NCBI RefSeq assembly: GCF_023630255.1 | Contig: NZ_JALPRS010000001.1 | Span: 434,001-498,000 of the forward strand | From: Pontibacter deserti | Lineage (GTDB): Bacteria; Bacteroidota; Bacteroidia; Cytophagales; Hymenobacteraceae | Reading direction: 5' to 3' | Length of the DNA: 64,000 nucleotides | In this document: positions 55,728 through 64,000 of the stretch, piece after piece | Numbering within the stretch: the first letter of the stretch is position 1 | Layout: each line of letters starts with the position of its first letter | Notes under the pieces: generated by a model | Told to the model about the DNA's origin: nothing | The model's database searches: none | Seen by the model: only the letters and a program-made list of their open reading frames with translations | Program-made: the position numbers and the translations under genes

Positions 55728-55750
55728 TTATTTAGAAAAAATCTAAATAA
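55728..55750 (+). promoter_or_regulatory. Candidate metal-responsive operator before the TonB receptor gene
   Basis: TTATTTAGA and TCTAAATAA form a perfect inverted repeat with a 5-base A-spacer. A second half-site TCTAAATAA lies at 55802-55810, just before the start at 55827. TTTAGA-N5-TCTAAA resembles metal-regulator (DtxR/MntR or Fur type) boxes, in line with the iron-type receptor downstream. The regulator itself is not in the window. Confidence 0.5.
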
Positions 55751-55826
55751 AGGTTTGTGCTTACCAATTCGCTTCTTACTTTTGCTGCACAATAGAATTA
55801 ATCTAAATAAGAATAAAGTATACATC

Positions 55827-58238
55827 ATGTCCCGGAGTTTAGCTTCCCTAATCTTATTTCTGTTCGTTACCCAACTAGCACTTGCACAAAGCATCGGCCG
55901 AATTGAAGGACGAATAGTATCTGAAAGAAATGAACCCTTATTAGGTATAAGTGTAGCCCTGGAAGGCACAACACTTGGCACCACCACCGACGAAGAAGGC
56001 AAATATGTTATTAAATCTGTTGCTCCGGGTAGTTATACTTTAGTGGCTTCAGGTGTTGGTTATACTACCGTTAAGCGAAGTATAGAAGTGAAAGGTGGCT
56101 CAACTATAACAGAATACTTTTTACTGCCATCGTCGGCTACTGCCCTTAGCGAGGTGGTTGTAACTACAAGCAAGAGTGGCGAGTTTGTGCAGCCAATAGG
56201 CTCTACGGCTACTAAAATGGAAGCACCCTTAAAGTCGGTTCCGCAGTCGGTACAGATCATATCCCGTCGTGCTATGGACCAGATGCAGGTTATCCGGCTG
56301 GATGATGCTATGCGCAACGTGAGTGGTGTAACCATGGAGACTGGTTTTGGCGGCCGTACGGATATTTTCCAGATACGTGGCTTCAGAACAAGTACCGAAA
56401 GTATATTTAAGAATGGCTTCCGTAACAGCGTGCGTACCTTCCGCGAAACAGCCAACATCCAGCAGTTAGAAGTAATGAAGGGCCCTGCATCGGTATTATA
56501 TGGTGTGAGCGACCCGGGTGGTATGGTGAATATCACAACCAAAAAACCAACAGCATTTACTTTTCAGGATATACAGTTAACAGCAAACAGCTTTGGCCAG
56601 TACCGTCCGGCTATAGATTTTGGTGGCGCCCTGAACGAAGAGAAAACTCTGAAGTATAGAATGAATGCTGTGTTTGAAAAGAGCGATACCTACCGCGACT
56701 TTGTAAGCACCAAGCGTTTTTTTGTAGCTCCGGCCTTAACTTACGATTTCTCAGACAGAACCTCACTTACTGTAGAAGCCGAATACTTGGACCACGACCA
56801 GGCATCGGACAGAGGTATAGTTGCTTTTAATAAAGTGATTGCTGATGTGCCAACTAATCGTTCTATAGGTGAGCCAGATAACGTAGGCAGACACCAGAAC
56901 CGACTGGTACAGTATAACCTGCAACACCGTTTCAACGATATTTTCAGTTTGCGCCATGCCTCTAACTTTACCTATTCATCAGAAGAAAGGAAAATTATAG
57001 AATCTCAAGGTGTGTTGCAAAAAGAAATAGAGAAAGATGTTTTTGTGGATGTTGATGGAAAGGTAATTCGTCGCTTACAGGACCAGTATAATTTTGAGCG
57101 CAACTATGCCACACAAAATGAGCTATATGCTACCTTTAAAACAGGTGCGGCTTTTGAGCACAAAACAGTAGTAGGAGTTGAACTTGCACACTCTACATTC
57201 GATATCTGGTATAACCGTGGGGCTTACGATACGCTTGATATTTATAAACCGCAATACAGCCGTTTACCAAAACCGACAAAACTTAAATTTGGGGATGACT
57301 ATCGCGACATTACAAAGCTGTACGGCGTGTATGTTCAGGACTTCCTGTCGGTAAGCCAGAAGCTTAAAGTGTTGCTGGGAGCCCGTTACGATATCTGGGA
57401 TCTGGAAAAAGTTAACCAGAAGTTGGACAAGAAAACAAATACTTTCTCGGGGGTAACTACAGCGCAGCGTAATACTGCTTTTAACCCGCGTGTAGGAGTA
57501 CTTTACGAACTGGTTGGCCCGCTTTCAGTTTATGGTAACTGGTCACGAGGTTTCCAGCCGGAAGTTGGTAGAGTGGCAGACAGGTTTAATGCGGATAGTA
57601 CCGCTGTCATCAGCGAGTCTTTAAAACCTGTTACGTCCGAGTTAATGGAAGCTGGCTTTAAGGCTGGATTACTGAATGACAAGGTCAATATCAAAGCAGC
57701 ATACTTCAACATCGTTCGCCAAAATGTGCCTTTGGAAGATTTAAGAGCTAAATCTGACCCTAGATATGCCGGACTTGTAATGCAGGTTGGTGAAGTGCGT
57801 AGCGAAGGTTTTGAAGCAGACGTAACTGGCGAAGTTGTAACCGGACTGAATGTAATTGCTACTTATAGTTACACGGATGCCATTATTACAAAAGATGTTA
57901 AGGAAGGTCTGGTAGGTACTCAATTCAGAGGTGTGAGCAAGCACAGCGGCAGCCTTTGGACAACGTACGAGCTGCAGGATGGTGCTTTGAAAGGATTAGG
58001 CATTGGTGGTGGTTTTACCAGTTTCGGCGACCGTCCGGTTGATGCTACAGACAGCTTCAGGCTACCAGGTTATACCCGTTACGATGCTACTGTATACTAT
58101 GACAACCAGAAGTATCATGCAGCCATTAACGTAAAGAACCTGACAAACGTGAAATACTACGATGGTTCTCAGTCAGCAACTGCTATTATGCCGGGTGCGC
58201 CAATATCGGTGCAGGGTACAATAGGCGTTCGCTTTTAA
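55827..58238 (+). CDS. TonB-dependent siderophore-type receptor
   Basis: The start MSRSLASLILFLFVTQLALAQ at 55827 gives a proper signal peptide; the frame is open further up. The protein (803 aa) has a carboxypeptidase-like beta-sandwich at the N-terminus (IEGRIVSERNEPLLGISVALEGT, about 25-110). A plug follows with TATKMEAPLKSVPQSVQIISRR, VMKGPASVLYGVSDPGGMVNI and the rest, then a 22-stranded barrel ending in an aromatic (GTIGVRF). This layout fits ferrichrome/catecholate-type receptors that import iron complexes across the outer membrane. It is followed by a PepSY gene. Confidence 0.95.
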   Translation: MSRSLASLILFLFVTQLALAQSIGRIEGRIVSERNEPLLGISVALEGTTLGTTTDEEGKYVIKSVAPGSYTLVASGVGYTTVKRSIEVKGGSTITEYFLLPSSATALSEVVVTTSKSGEFVQPIGSTATKMEAPLKSVPQSVQIISRRAMDQMQVIRLDDAMRNVSGVTMETGFGGRTDIFQIRGFRTSTESIFKNGFRNSVRTFRETANIQQLEVMKGPASVLYGVSDPGGMVNITTKKPTAFTFQDIQLTANSFGQYRPAIDFGGALNEEKTLKYRMNAVFEKSDTYRDFVSTKRFFVAPALTYDFSDRTSLTVEAEYLDHDQASDRGIVAFNKVIADVPTNRSIGEPDNVGRHQNRLVQYNLQHRFNDIFSLRHASNFTYSSEERKIIESQGVLQKEIEKDVFVDVDGKVIRRLQDQYNFERNYATQNELYATFKTGAAFEHKTVVGVELAHSTFDIWYNRGAYDTLDIYKPQYSRLPKPTKLKFGDDYRDITKLYGVYVQDFLSVSQKLKVLLGARYDIWDLEKVNQKLDKKTNTFSGVTTAQRNTAFNPRVGVLYELVGPLSVYGNWSRGFQPEVGRVADRFNADSTAVISESLKPVTSELMEAGFKAGLLNDKVNIKAAYFNIVRQNVPLEDLRAKSDPRYAGLVMQVGEVRSEGFEADVTGEVVTGLNVIATYSYTDAIITKDVKEGLVGTQFRGVSKHSGSLWTTYELQDGALKGLGIGGGFTSFGDRPVDATDSFRLPGYTRYDATVYYDNQKYHAAINVKNLTNVKYYDGSQSATAIMPGAPISVQGTIGVRF

Positions 58239-58266
58239 CCTGAATAAACTATAGTTTTGCTAAAAT

Positions 58267-58304
58267 CTGGCGGCGCAGCTTCGGTTGGGCCGCCGGTTTG
58301 TTTT
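58267..58304 (+). terminator. Hairpin between TonB receptor and PepSY genes
   Basis: CTGGCGGC / GCCGCCGG pair as a GC-rich stem followed by TTTGTTTT, only 9 bases before the next start. It may act as a partial terminator that lowers expression of the second gene. Confidence 0.6.
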
Positions 58305-58312
58305 ACGACCTC

Positions 58313-59443
58313 ATGAGAAAACTGATTCTGCAACTACACCTCTGGGTTGGCCTTACCGCCGGAGCTATACTTTCGGTAGTTGGCATTACTGGTTCTGTAT
58401 ATGTTTTTCAGCCGGAGCTAACAGCACTTTTGTACGCCGACCTCTACCAAAGCTCAAATCAGGGTGCTAAAATAGTTGATGCCAGAAGTATAGTTAAGAC
58501 AGCAGAAAAGCAATTTGATGGTAAAGTATCCAATATTTTTTTTCCGCTACGTGAGCTGGAGAATTACATTGTTAAGATAGATGGCAAAAAAGAGTTTATC
58601 TTTTACGATGGTGCCACCGGTTTATACTTAGGCGAAATGGCTAAGCGCCGCGGTGTAATGGAAGATGTGCTGGAGATTCACAGGGAGCTCACAATTGGCG
58701 AAATGGGTTCTATTGTAACAGGTATAAGCTCGCTGCTACTGGTACTAGTGTTGTTATCTTCGGGCTTATACTTATGGCTGCCTTATAAGAAGAAGCAACT
58801 GAAAGATGGTTTGCGCCTGAAGCCTAATGCCAGTTTTAAACGCCGGAATTACGATGTGCACAAGGTATTCGGTTTTTACTTTATCATCCCGCTTTTCCTG
58901 GTAAGTATAACGGGTGTATACTTTGCTTTTTCTGAAGAAGTACAGGCCGTAGTAGATTATGTAACCCGCACCAAGGAACCAACACCGGATGTAACCAAAA
59001 TAAAATCAACTTATAGAGCCGATCTACCTGAGGTAACCATAGCACAAACGCTGGATATGATGGACGAAATGTATCCGGGGTATTATAAGCGTAATCTGAT
59101 CATGCCAAAAGACAGCGCCGACAGGATATACTTTTCGGTAGTGAATACTGCTGAAGTAGATGCAGGACCAGAATACAGACCACAGGTGTACATCGACCAA
59201 TACACTGGTAAAGTGCTTTATGCCTATGAGCCTCACACATCCCCGGCAGGCCGCCAATTAACGCGCAACTGGTTTGTGCCGATACACTTCGGAGAAATAG
59301 GAGGGTGGCTTACACGTATACTTTGGTTTTTTACCGGATTGATGCCGGCTATACTTTGGGTGAGTGGTATTATTATCTGGCGCGGACGTAAAAAGAAGAA
59401 CAAACGAAATAAAGTATTACACCGCAATTTTTCTACACAGTAA
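58313..59443 (+). CDS. PepSY-domain membrane protein (siderophore-iron reductase-like)
   Basis: The start MRKLILQLHLWVGLTAGAI at 58313 is used; a TTG 15 bases up is an alternative. The protein (376 aa) has four membrane helices: near 8-30 (LWVGLTAGAILSVVGITGSVYVF), about 135-160 (SSLLLVLVLLSSGLYLWL), about 192-215 (YFIIPLFLVSITGVYFAF) and near 335-360 (ILWFFTGLMPAILWVSGIII). The periplasmic loop has PepSY-like parts (DGATGLYLGEM, YTGKVLYAYEP), and His residues flanking helices fit haem or metal ligands. It follows an iron-type receptor, so reduction of imported iron complexes is the likely task. Confidence 0.85.
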   Translation: MRKLILQLHLWVGLTAGAILSVVGITGSVYVFQPELTALLYADLYQSSNQGAKIVDARSIVKTAEKQFDGKVSNIFFPLRELENYIVKIDGKKEFIFYDGATGLYLGEMAKRRGVMEDVLEIHRELTIGEMGSIVTGISSLLLVLVLLSSGLYLWLPYKKKQLKDGLRLKPNASFKRRNYDVHKVFGFYFIIPLFLVSITGVYFAFSEEVQAVVDYVTRTKEPTPDVTKIKSTYRADLPEVTIAQTLDMMDEMYPGYYKRNLIMPKDSADRIYFSVVNTAEVDAGPEYRPQVYIDQYTGKVLYAYEPHTSPAGRQLTRNWFVPIHFGEIGGWLTRILWFFTGLMPAILWVSGIIIWRGRKKKNKRNKVLHRNFSTQ

Positions 59444-59639
59444 AACTAACCCAAAAGCTGCTGATCAGTATAGTAAAGCAACTAACCGTACTGAAAAAGG
59501 GGCTTATTACCATTTCTGTAAAATTAGTGCAAAAAATACCTGTGAATTTAGCTGTATATAGTGCAGTTATTTTGAAATAGGTAATCTTAATTTGATATTT
59601 GTAATTAGTACTACACTCTAAAGAACAGATACTACATAA

Positions 59640-60056
59640 ATGCTTGATCTGATACTGCTGATTGATGATGATGATACTACAAATTTCCTGAACAAGCGAC
59701 TGCTGGAGGAAATGCAGGTAGCTAAGGAAATTTTGGTATACAACAACGGTAAAGATGCAATTGAGTACCTGAGCGAAGCCTGTGCAGAAAACAATACATC
59801 TGATAAAATTTGCCCGGACCTGATATTCCTGGATATAAAGATGCCTGTCATGGATGGCTTCTCCTTTTTAGATGAATACCAGCAACGTAACCTGGACTCA
59901 AAAGATCATGTGATCATAATGATGCTGACTTCTTCGGCAAGTTTTTATGACTTGGAGCGCCTCAAGAACTACAACCGTGTAAAGAAGCATTACTCAAAAA
60001 CGCTAACAAAACACGATGTGCAGGAAGTGCTGCAACAGTTCTTCTCAAACCGATAA
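59640..60056 (+). CDS. Single-domain response regulator
   Basis: The 138-residue protein is a bare receiver domain. It has the acidic pocket DDDD (9-12), phospho-acceptor Asp65 in LIFLDIKMPVMDGF, conserved Thr/Ser near MMLTSSASFYDL and a lysine further on (VKKHYSKTLTKHD). There is no output domain, so it acts by binding a partner or as a relay. It converges on the histidine kinase gene at 60132, with a terminator between; the pair is a likely kinase-regulator couple. Confidence 0.9.
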   Translation: MLDLILLIDDDDTTNFLNKRLLEEMQVAKEILVYNNGKDAIEYLSEACAENNTSDKICPDLIFLDIKMPVMDGFSFLDEYQQRNLDSKDHVIIMMLTSSASFYDLERLKNYNRVKKHYSKTLTKHDVQEVLQQFFSNR

Positions 60057-60072
60057 GTATAGCTTAATAACC

Positions 60073-60110
60073 AAAAGCGCCTGCTACTTTAAAACTAGCA
60101 GGCGCTTTTT
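60073..60110. terminator. Bidirectional intrinsic terminator
   Basis: AAAAGCGCCTGCTA and TAGCAGGCGCTTTTT form a 12-13 bp stem between the response regulator and histidine kinase genes. Confidence 0.92.
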
Positions 60111-60131
60111 AATTTGCAGCAGGTATAAAGT

Positions 60132-61475
60132 TTATACTTGTTCTGCTTTGATTTCGGCAGCCGGCCAGGTAAACACAAAACGTGCACCGCGCCCTTCAGA
60201 CTCAACCCAGATTTTGCCTCCCTTACCTGAAACAATTTTCTTAGCAATAGATAAACCTAAGCCTGTACCCGAGTTCCTGGCACCACCTGTATAATACATA
60301 TTGAAAATTTCATTCTGCAATTCAGCCGCTATACCTGGGCCATTATCCTGTAACGAAAAATAAAGCCAGTCACCTTTCAGTTCGTATGCTACTTCTATGG
60401 TGGCGTTAACTATAAGGTCATGGTACTTAATTGCATTCCCGATCAGGTTACTGAATACCTGGTGCAGCAGTATAGTTTCTGTTTCAAGAATTAATGGTGT
60501 GGCGGGTAGTATAACAGTTATATGCTCCGGTATACTGAGCAATTCGGTTATGCCACTTACAAGCTGGCGTACTTCTATTTCAGATTTTACAATGTTTTGC
60601 CGCCCTGAAATGGAGTAAGAAAGTATACTCATAATAAACTTATCCATGCGGGCAGTTTGCTGGTGCAGCATCGGGAAGAATTCTTTGGCTTCTTCTGTTT
60701 TTCCTGCATAAACACAATCTTCCAGTGCCCGGGCCAGCCCTTCAATATTTTGTAACGGAGCCCTCAGGTCATGAGAAACAGTATGTGCAAATGTATCCAG
60801 TTCTTCGTTTATGTGTTGTAGCTTTAAATTCTGCTCCTCACGCTCACGCAACAATCCTTGGATATCATTATTGGTCTGCTGTAGCTTCTCATTCAGGCGG
60901 CTGATTTCCTGTAGTTGTTGTTCGGCCACTTCGTTACGGTCACGGAGCTGTTCCAGCACTTCCAGTAGCTGCATGTTCTGGCGTTTGATCTCAGCATATG
61001 GTGATACACTGTCCATATCAAACTCCATCATCCAGGTATCTGCAATGGTTTTAGTTACGATAGGAGCGTGGTGTGGCAGACGCTGGCGCAGTATTACTTT
61101 GGTACCTTTTTCAAACTCGCTTACAACGTTAAAATAATCAACAAGCTTACGGGAATGTATTAGTCCTGTACCTTTTGTATTAGAAGCCCCGATATTCCGG
61201 TTTAACAGGTAATCTATGTTACCCAAACCCCGGCCACGATCACTTACGATGGCTTCAATAAATTTTACACCATTTATTTCAACCAGGTTAAACTGAATAT
61301 TACCGTTCCCTACATGTTCTACCATGTTGCGGCAGATCTCTGAAACAGCTGTAGCAAACTTAGTCTGGTTGCCGATGGTAATCCCCAGTTTATCAGAAAG
61401 CTGTTTTGCCCGCTTATAAGCCAGCACTACATCCAGCTCATTTGTAATATTAATTTTAAGGATGTTTATCAGCAT
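60132..61475 (-). CDS. Histidine kinase with N-terminal RsbT/RsbW-like ATPase domain
   Basis: The 447-residue protein has two GHKL ATPase-like domains. The first, residues 1-135, resembles the partner-switch kinases (VSEICRNMVEHV N-box near 45-56, SDRGRGLGN near 78-86, NTKGTGLIHSRKLV). A coiled coil follows (about 160-220). The kinase part then has the phospho-acceptor His235 in FAHTVSHDLRAPLQN. The second ATPase domain shows NLIGNAIKYH, DNGPGIAAE and GTGLGLSIAKKIV. There is no membrane helix, so it is cytosolic. It lies 5 bases after the phosphatase gene in the stressosome operon, linking the two signalling types. Confidence 0.9.
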   Translation of the reverse strand: MLINILKINITNELDVVLAYKRAKQLSDKLGITIGNQTKFATAVSEICRNMVEHVGNGNIQFNLVEINGVKFIEAIVSDRGRGLGNIDYLLNRNIGASNTKGTGLIHSRKLVDYFNVVSEFEKGTKVILRQRLPHHAPIVTKTIADTWMMEFDMDSVSPYAEIKRQNMQLLEVLEQLRDRNEVAEQQLQEISRLNEKLQQTNNDIQGLLREREEQNLKLQHINEELDTFAHTVSHDLRAPLQNIEGLARALEDCVYAGKTEEAKEFFPMLHQQTARMDKFIMSILSYSISGRQNIVKSEIEVRQLVSGITELLSIPEHITVILPATPLILETETILLHQVFSNLIGNAIKYHDLIVNATIEVAYELKGDWLYFSLQDNGPGIAAELQNEIFNMYYTGGARNSGTGLGLSIAKKIVSGKGGKIWVESEGRGARFVFTWPAAEIKAEQV

Positions 61476-61480
61476 AAAGG

Positions 61481-62512
61481 TCAGGATTTGGAACGTACTA
61501 CTACTACCAGAGAATCATCGGTATCTCTGCGGAAGTCGCGGTAAAGTACAGCTGCAATTATACTTACGTCGTGGCGGTGCAGGTTGGTGTACTTACTCAG
61601 GTCGTATCTCGACTTAATTCCATCTGAATGAAGGATAAGCAAGCTGGATTTGTTCCATTCCTGTTGCTGCGAATTAAGAGTGGTGGGAATGTTATGACCA
61701 AGTATACCATTATATGCAATAATGCTTTTACTGGACGCATTAACTATACCCGGGCCATCAATGGTGTAAAGCCTGCCTGCAATGTTGCCAATGCCGCAGT
61801 AGCTCATTCTTTTCAGACCTAAATCTATATGAACTATAGTGCCTACAGCTCCCCGTGTTTTCCGGATAGCCTGATGTATTTGCCGTAGGTTACTGACCGG
61901 GTCCAGAGAGTGGTTATTCAGGAAAACTCTTGCGGCTTCAGTGCTCGCATCTTGTGCTGCAGCTCCATGTCCTAATCCATCCAGGGCAATAAATTCGCAG
62001 CTCCGGCCTTGTATGCTCATGGCAAAACCATCACCACAAAATTGCTCATTAGGCTTTGGCACCAACAGGGCCCCAATTTCGAAAGGAACATTTTTTTTAG
62101 GAGCTGAAGTGCTTCCTTTATAAATGCGGGAGAGCAACACAGTACCACATCCGGCACAGGAAAACATATCAAAAGTATGCGACTGGCGCATAATGGCACC
62201 TAACCCTTCGCCGGCAGTGCCAGTAGTGGAAGTACCATCCTGCATCATCCGATGTGGTTCTTTCATGCCCGGGCCAAAGTCCAGGCATAGTATTTCTATC
62301 GCATTATCTTCCGTGTATTTTACAAGAAGTTCGCCACCTTGCGGAGAATGCTTATGCAGGTTCGATGCCATCTCAGACACCACGATATTGATGCGTCCTA
62401 CTTCTGCGGGAGAAAAACCGTGGCTCTCGGCCAGGCGGGTAATATCTCTTTTTACAATATTAGCGAAGCTTCTATCTGCCAGCAGAAACCGCTGATAATG
62501 CTTAACGTCCAT
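61481..62512 (-). CDS. PP2C-type (SpoIIE/RsbX-like) phosphatase with N-terminal ATPase domain
   Basis: The protein (343 aa) fuses an RsbT/RsbW-like ATPase domain (about 1-135, VVSEMASNLHKH N-box, CLDFGPGMKEPH and GEGLGAIMRQ) to a PP2C-type phosphatase. The latter has the metal motif ALDGLGHGAAAQDA (Asp178), a middle GAVGTIVHIDLG and a late LLILHSDGIKSRYD. In stressosome modules a phosphatase such as RsbX removes phosphate from RsbS/RsbR and resets the complex. Its start overlaps rsbT by 11 bases. The fusion of both activities in one chain is the odd point, and the ATPase may act as a binding rather than kinase unit. Confidence 0.88.
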   Translation of the reverse strand: MDVKHYQRFLLADRSFANIVKRDITRLAESHGFSPAEVGRINIVVSEMASNLHKHSPQGGELLVKYTEDNAIEILCLDFGPGMKEPHRMMQDGTSTTGTAGEGLGAIMRQSHTFDMFSCAGCGTVLLSRIYKGSTSAPKKNVPFEIGALLVPKPNEQFCGDGFAMSIQGRSCEFIALDGLGHGAAAQDASTEAARVFLNNHSLDPVSNLRQIHQAIRKTRGAVGTIVHIDLGLKRMSYCGIGNIAGRLYTIDGPGIVNASSKSIIAYNGILGHNIPTTLNSQQQEWNKSSLLILHSDGIKSRYDLSKYTNLHRHDVSIIAAVLYRDFRRDTDDSLVVVVRSKS

Positions 62513-62915
62513 GCTTCCAGTGTGTAACAGTAACTGTTGTGCCTGCGCCTACCACACTTTTGATATCAAATTCGTTTACAAGGCGCTTGGCACCCGGCAG
62601 GCCTAAACCAAGGCTCCTGCCGGTCGAAAACCCATCCTGCATAGCTTGTGCTATATTTTCTATGCCGGGGCCTTCGTCTATAAAAGTTAATCTTACGCCA
62701 CTTTGGCCGCTTTTGCTTATTATTTCAAGAATTATTTTTCCGCCATTGGCGTACTTTAGCATGTTCCGGACAAGTTCGCTGGCAGCTGTAATAAGTTTGG
62801 TCTGGTTTACCAGGCTCATCCCTATTTTTGTGCTCAGCTCACGCACCCGGTTCCGGAATGGTACAACGTCCTGCTCACGCACGATCTGCATCGTGTCTTT
62901 AGTCATTGTAATCAT
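62502..62915 (-). CDS. rsbT: RsbT-like anti-sigma-type serine kinase
   Basis: The 137-residue protein is a GHKL ATPase with N-box ASELVRNMLKYA (Glu47, Asn51), G1 box FIDEGPGIE (about 79-86) and G2 box SLGLGLPGAKRLVNEF (about 101-116). It matches RsbT, the kinase released from the stressosome that phosphorylates RsbS and RsbR and then acts on a downstream partner. The start overlaps the rsbS gene by 17 bases; MTKDT at residue 4 is an alternative. The order rsbR-rsbS-rsbT is the classical stressosome order. Confidence 0.93.
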   Translation of the reverse strand: MITMTKDTMQIVREQDVVPFRNRVRELSTKIGMSLVNQTKLITAASELVRNMLKYANGGKIILEIISKSGQSGVRLTFIDEGPGIENIAQAMQDGFSTGRSLGLGLPGAKRLVNEFDIKSVVGAGTTVTVTHWKHGR

Positions 62916-63312
62916 CCAGTTCCTCTTCGTTTTCTTCTTGTTGTTGAGTTGTTAACAAGTCAGTTTTATCATAAAGCAGATCCATACCTTTTTCTACGTT
63001 AAGGGCAGTGTGTACCCCTTGTAAAGTAAGGCCAAGCTCTACCAGTGTAATAGCAACAGCAGGTTGCATCCCCACTACCACTGTTTCGGCATCCATAATA
63101 CGCGACATAGAGGCAATATTACCCAGGATACGCCCCATAAAGGAGTCTACGATGTTTACGGCAGAAATATCGATCAACACTCCGCGGGCACCTGTGTTAC
63201 TTACCATCGTAATCAGGTCATTCTCTAAACTAAGTGCAAGTCTGTCGTATAGGTCAACCTGAATTGTAACCAACAGGAAAGGCCCCATTTTTAATATTGG
63301 AATCCTGTCCAT
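62899..63312 (-). CDS. rsbS: RsbS-like STAS-domain protein
   Basis: A 137-residue STAS protein with FLLVTIQVDLYDRLALSLEND at the front and the phosphorylation region GVLIDISAVNIVDSFMGRI, where Ser57 after Asp56 corresponds to the serine phosphorylated by RsbT. It has a GMQPAVAITLVELGLTL end helix typical of RsbS. It forms the stressosome core with RsbR and holds RsbT. The last 20 residues are strongly acidic (QQQEENEEELDDYND), longer than the core family. It lies 4 bases after rsbR. Confidence 0.93.
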   Translation of the reverse strand: MDRIPILKMGPFLLVTIQVDLYDRLALSLENDLITMVSNTGARGVLIDISAVNIVDSFMGRILGNIASMSRIMDAETVVVGMQPAVAITLVELGLTLQGVHTALNVEKGMDLLYDKTDLLTTQQQEENEEELDDYND

Positions 63313-63316
63313 GGTA

Positions 63317-64000
63317 TTATCTGATCAATTTGGTTTGTGTACCTACGTTCTTCTTCTTTACTTCCAGGGCAAGCATGCTGAATGCTAATTGTAATGCGCT
63401 GGCCAGGGATGCTTTGGTTTTGATATTGGAAAGGTCGATGCCCAGGTGAACAATAGTTTGAGCAATTTCGGCACGGATACCGCTGATGATACATTCTGCA
63501 CCCATCAGGCGTGTGGCGCTAACAGTTTTGATCAGGTGCTGAGCTACCAGGGAGTCTACTGCAGGTACACCCGAAATGTCAAGTATAGCTATGTTACTGC
63601 CTGTGTTTACAATTTCCTGAAGCAGGTTTTCCATCACAATCTGCGTACGGGAGCTGTCAAGCGTACCAATAATAGGTAGGGCAAGTATACCATCCCAAAC
63701 ACGGATAACTGGCGTTGAGATTTCGTTGATTTCGTCTGTTTGGCGAAGTATAACTTCCTCGCGGCCTCTCAGGTACGTTTCGAAAGTATAAATGCTCAGG
63801 CTATCAAGCAGTTTTGTTATCTGCAGCATCTCTTTGTACAGAATCTCAGGCTGGTCGCGCAGCTCTTGCTCCAGCACATCAGTCAGAGCTTGTTTTAAGC
63901 TAAGTACGTAGGTGGTTGTTTCGCGCGGTGTAAAACCCTGGCGGGCACGTGTTACGGAGATATCGCTTAAAATATCAGTAACCTGCTCAAATTCGCCTGA
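63317..64000 (-). CDS. rsbR: RsbR-like stressosome protein, 5' end cut by window edge
   Basis: The frame is open to the window edge, giving at least 227 residues. The short ORF from a GTG at 63877 is only its C-terminal part. Upstream text SPRETTTYVLSLKQALTDV-like (FTPRETTTYVLSLKQALTD) is the RsbR N-terminal globin-like region's end. The C-terminal STAS domain has AILDISGVPAVDSLVAQHLIKT and GIRAEIAQTIVHLGIDL, where the usual first threonine is a serine (VDS) and the second (AQT) is kept. It is the sensor scaffold of the stressosome and starts the operon with rsbS and rsbT. Confidence 0.9.
   Translation of the reverse strand, partial: SGEFEQVTDILSDISVTRARQGFTPRETTTYVLSLKQALTDVLEQELRDQPEILYKEMLQITKLLDSLSIYTFETYLRGREEVILRQTDEINEISTPVIRVWDGILALPIIGTLDSSRTQIVMENLLQEIVNTGSNIAILDISGVPAVDSLVAQHLIKTVSATRLMGAECIISGIRAEIAQTIVHLGIDLSNIKTKASLASALQLAFSMLALEVKKKNVGTQTKLIR

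Noticed and set aside
63317-63877. A short RsbR-like gene starting with GTG at 63877
   Set aside because: The frame stays open to the window edge and the upstream text fits the end of the RsbR N-terminal region, so the GTG is internal.

Overview
The window looks like a chromosome segment from a Bacteroidota bacterium of the Cytophagales, most probably Hymenobacteraceae (Pontibacter or a close relative). Supporting signs are a secreted subtilisin ending in a type IX secretion (T9SS) sorting domain, a SusC/TonB-type receptor with a carboxypeptidase-like N-terminal domain, TIGR02757 and DUF4905-like genes, a TAnnTTTG-type promoter element, and a very frequent TATACTT/AAGTATA word in the core part. 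The genus is inferred, not proven.

Layout. (1) Positions 1 to about 31,900 are an AT-rich accessory region with almost all genes on the minus strand. It is a dense defence island. In coordinate order it holds unknown genes and a zinc ribbon protein (584-2766), a McrBC system whose McrB carries an EVE/PUA-like insertion inside its AAA+ domain (2810-7100), and small unknown, membrane and papain-like proteins (7216-9600). Next come a type I restriction-modification operon transcribed hsdM-hsdS-[Shedu-like nuclease]-hsdR-[YgjP-type metallopeptidase] (9730-18330) and a CBS-HEPN protein (18456-19268). Two tandem PD-(D/E)XK nucleases, a duplicated-repeat acidic protein and a membrane-anchored nuclease-like protein follow (19367-22984). 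The stretch ends with a deiminase / UDG-like / zinc-ribbon / phosphatase group (23029-26135), a small gene pair with one gene broken by a frameshift (26730-27498), and an SF1 helicase (27600-29984). A lone secreted protein follows at 30592. A tRNA-Glu gene (31981-32052, minus) with a strong terminator separates this region from the core; its 3' end faces the accessory side, as expected for an island attachment site, but no integrase or second attachment repeat is visible here.

(2) From 32,255 to the end the genes are mostly housekeeping: gapA, a universal stress protein, a lipid kinase, a SUI1/YciH factor, kdsB, an AlkD-like repair protein, two related lipoproteins, an NfeD membrane protease, a LysM protein, TIGR02757, folK, a hydrolase, a polyprenyl diphosphate synthase, a methyltransferase, a TlpA-type thioredoxin, aconitase, the T9SS subtilase, paaN, and an iron-type TonB receptor with a PepSY reductase-like protein. 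Strong hairpin terminators separate many of them.

(3) The right end (59,640-64,000) is a stressosome-type signalling operon, rsbR-rsbS-rsbT followed by an ATPase-PP2C phosphatase fusion and a histidine kinase with an extra N-terminal ATPase domain. A single-domain response regulator converges on it. All three ATPase-bearing proteins share an RsbT/RsbW-like domain, so the group probably links a partner-switching cascade to a two-component phosphorelay.
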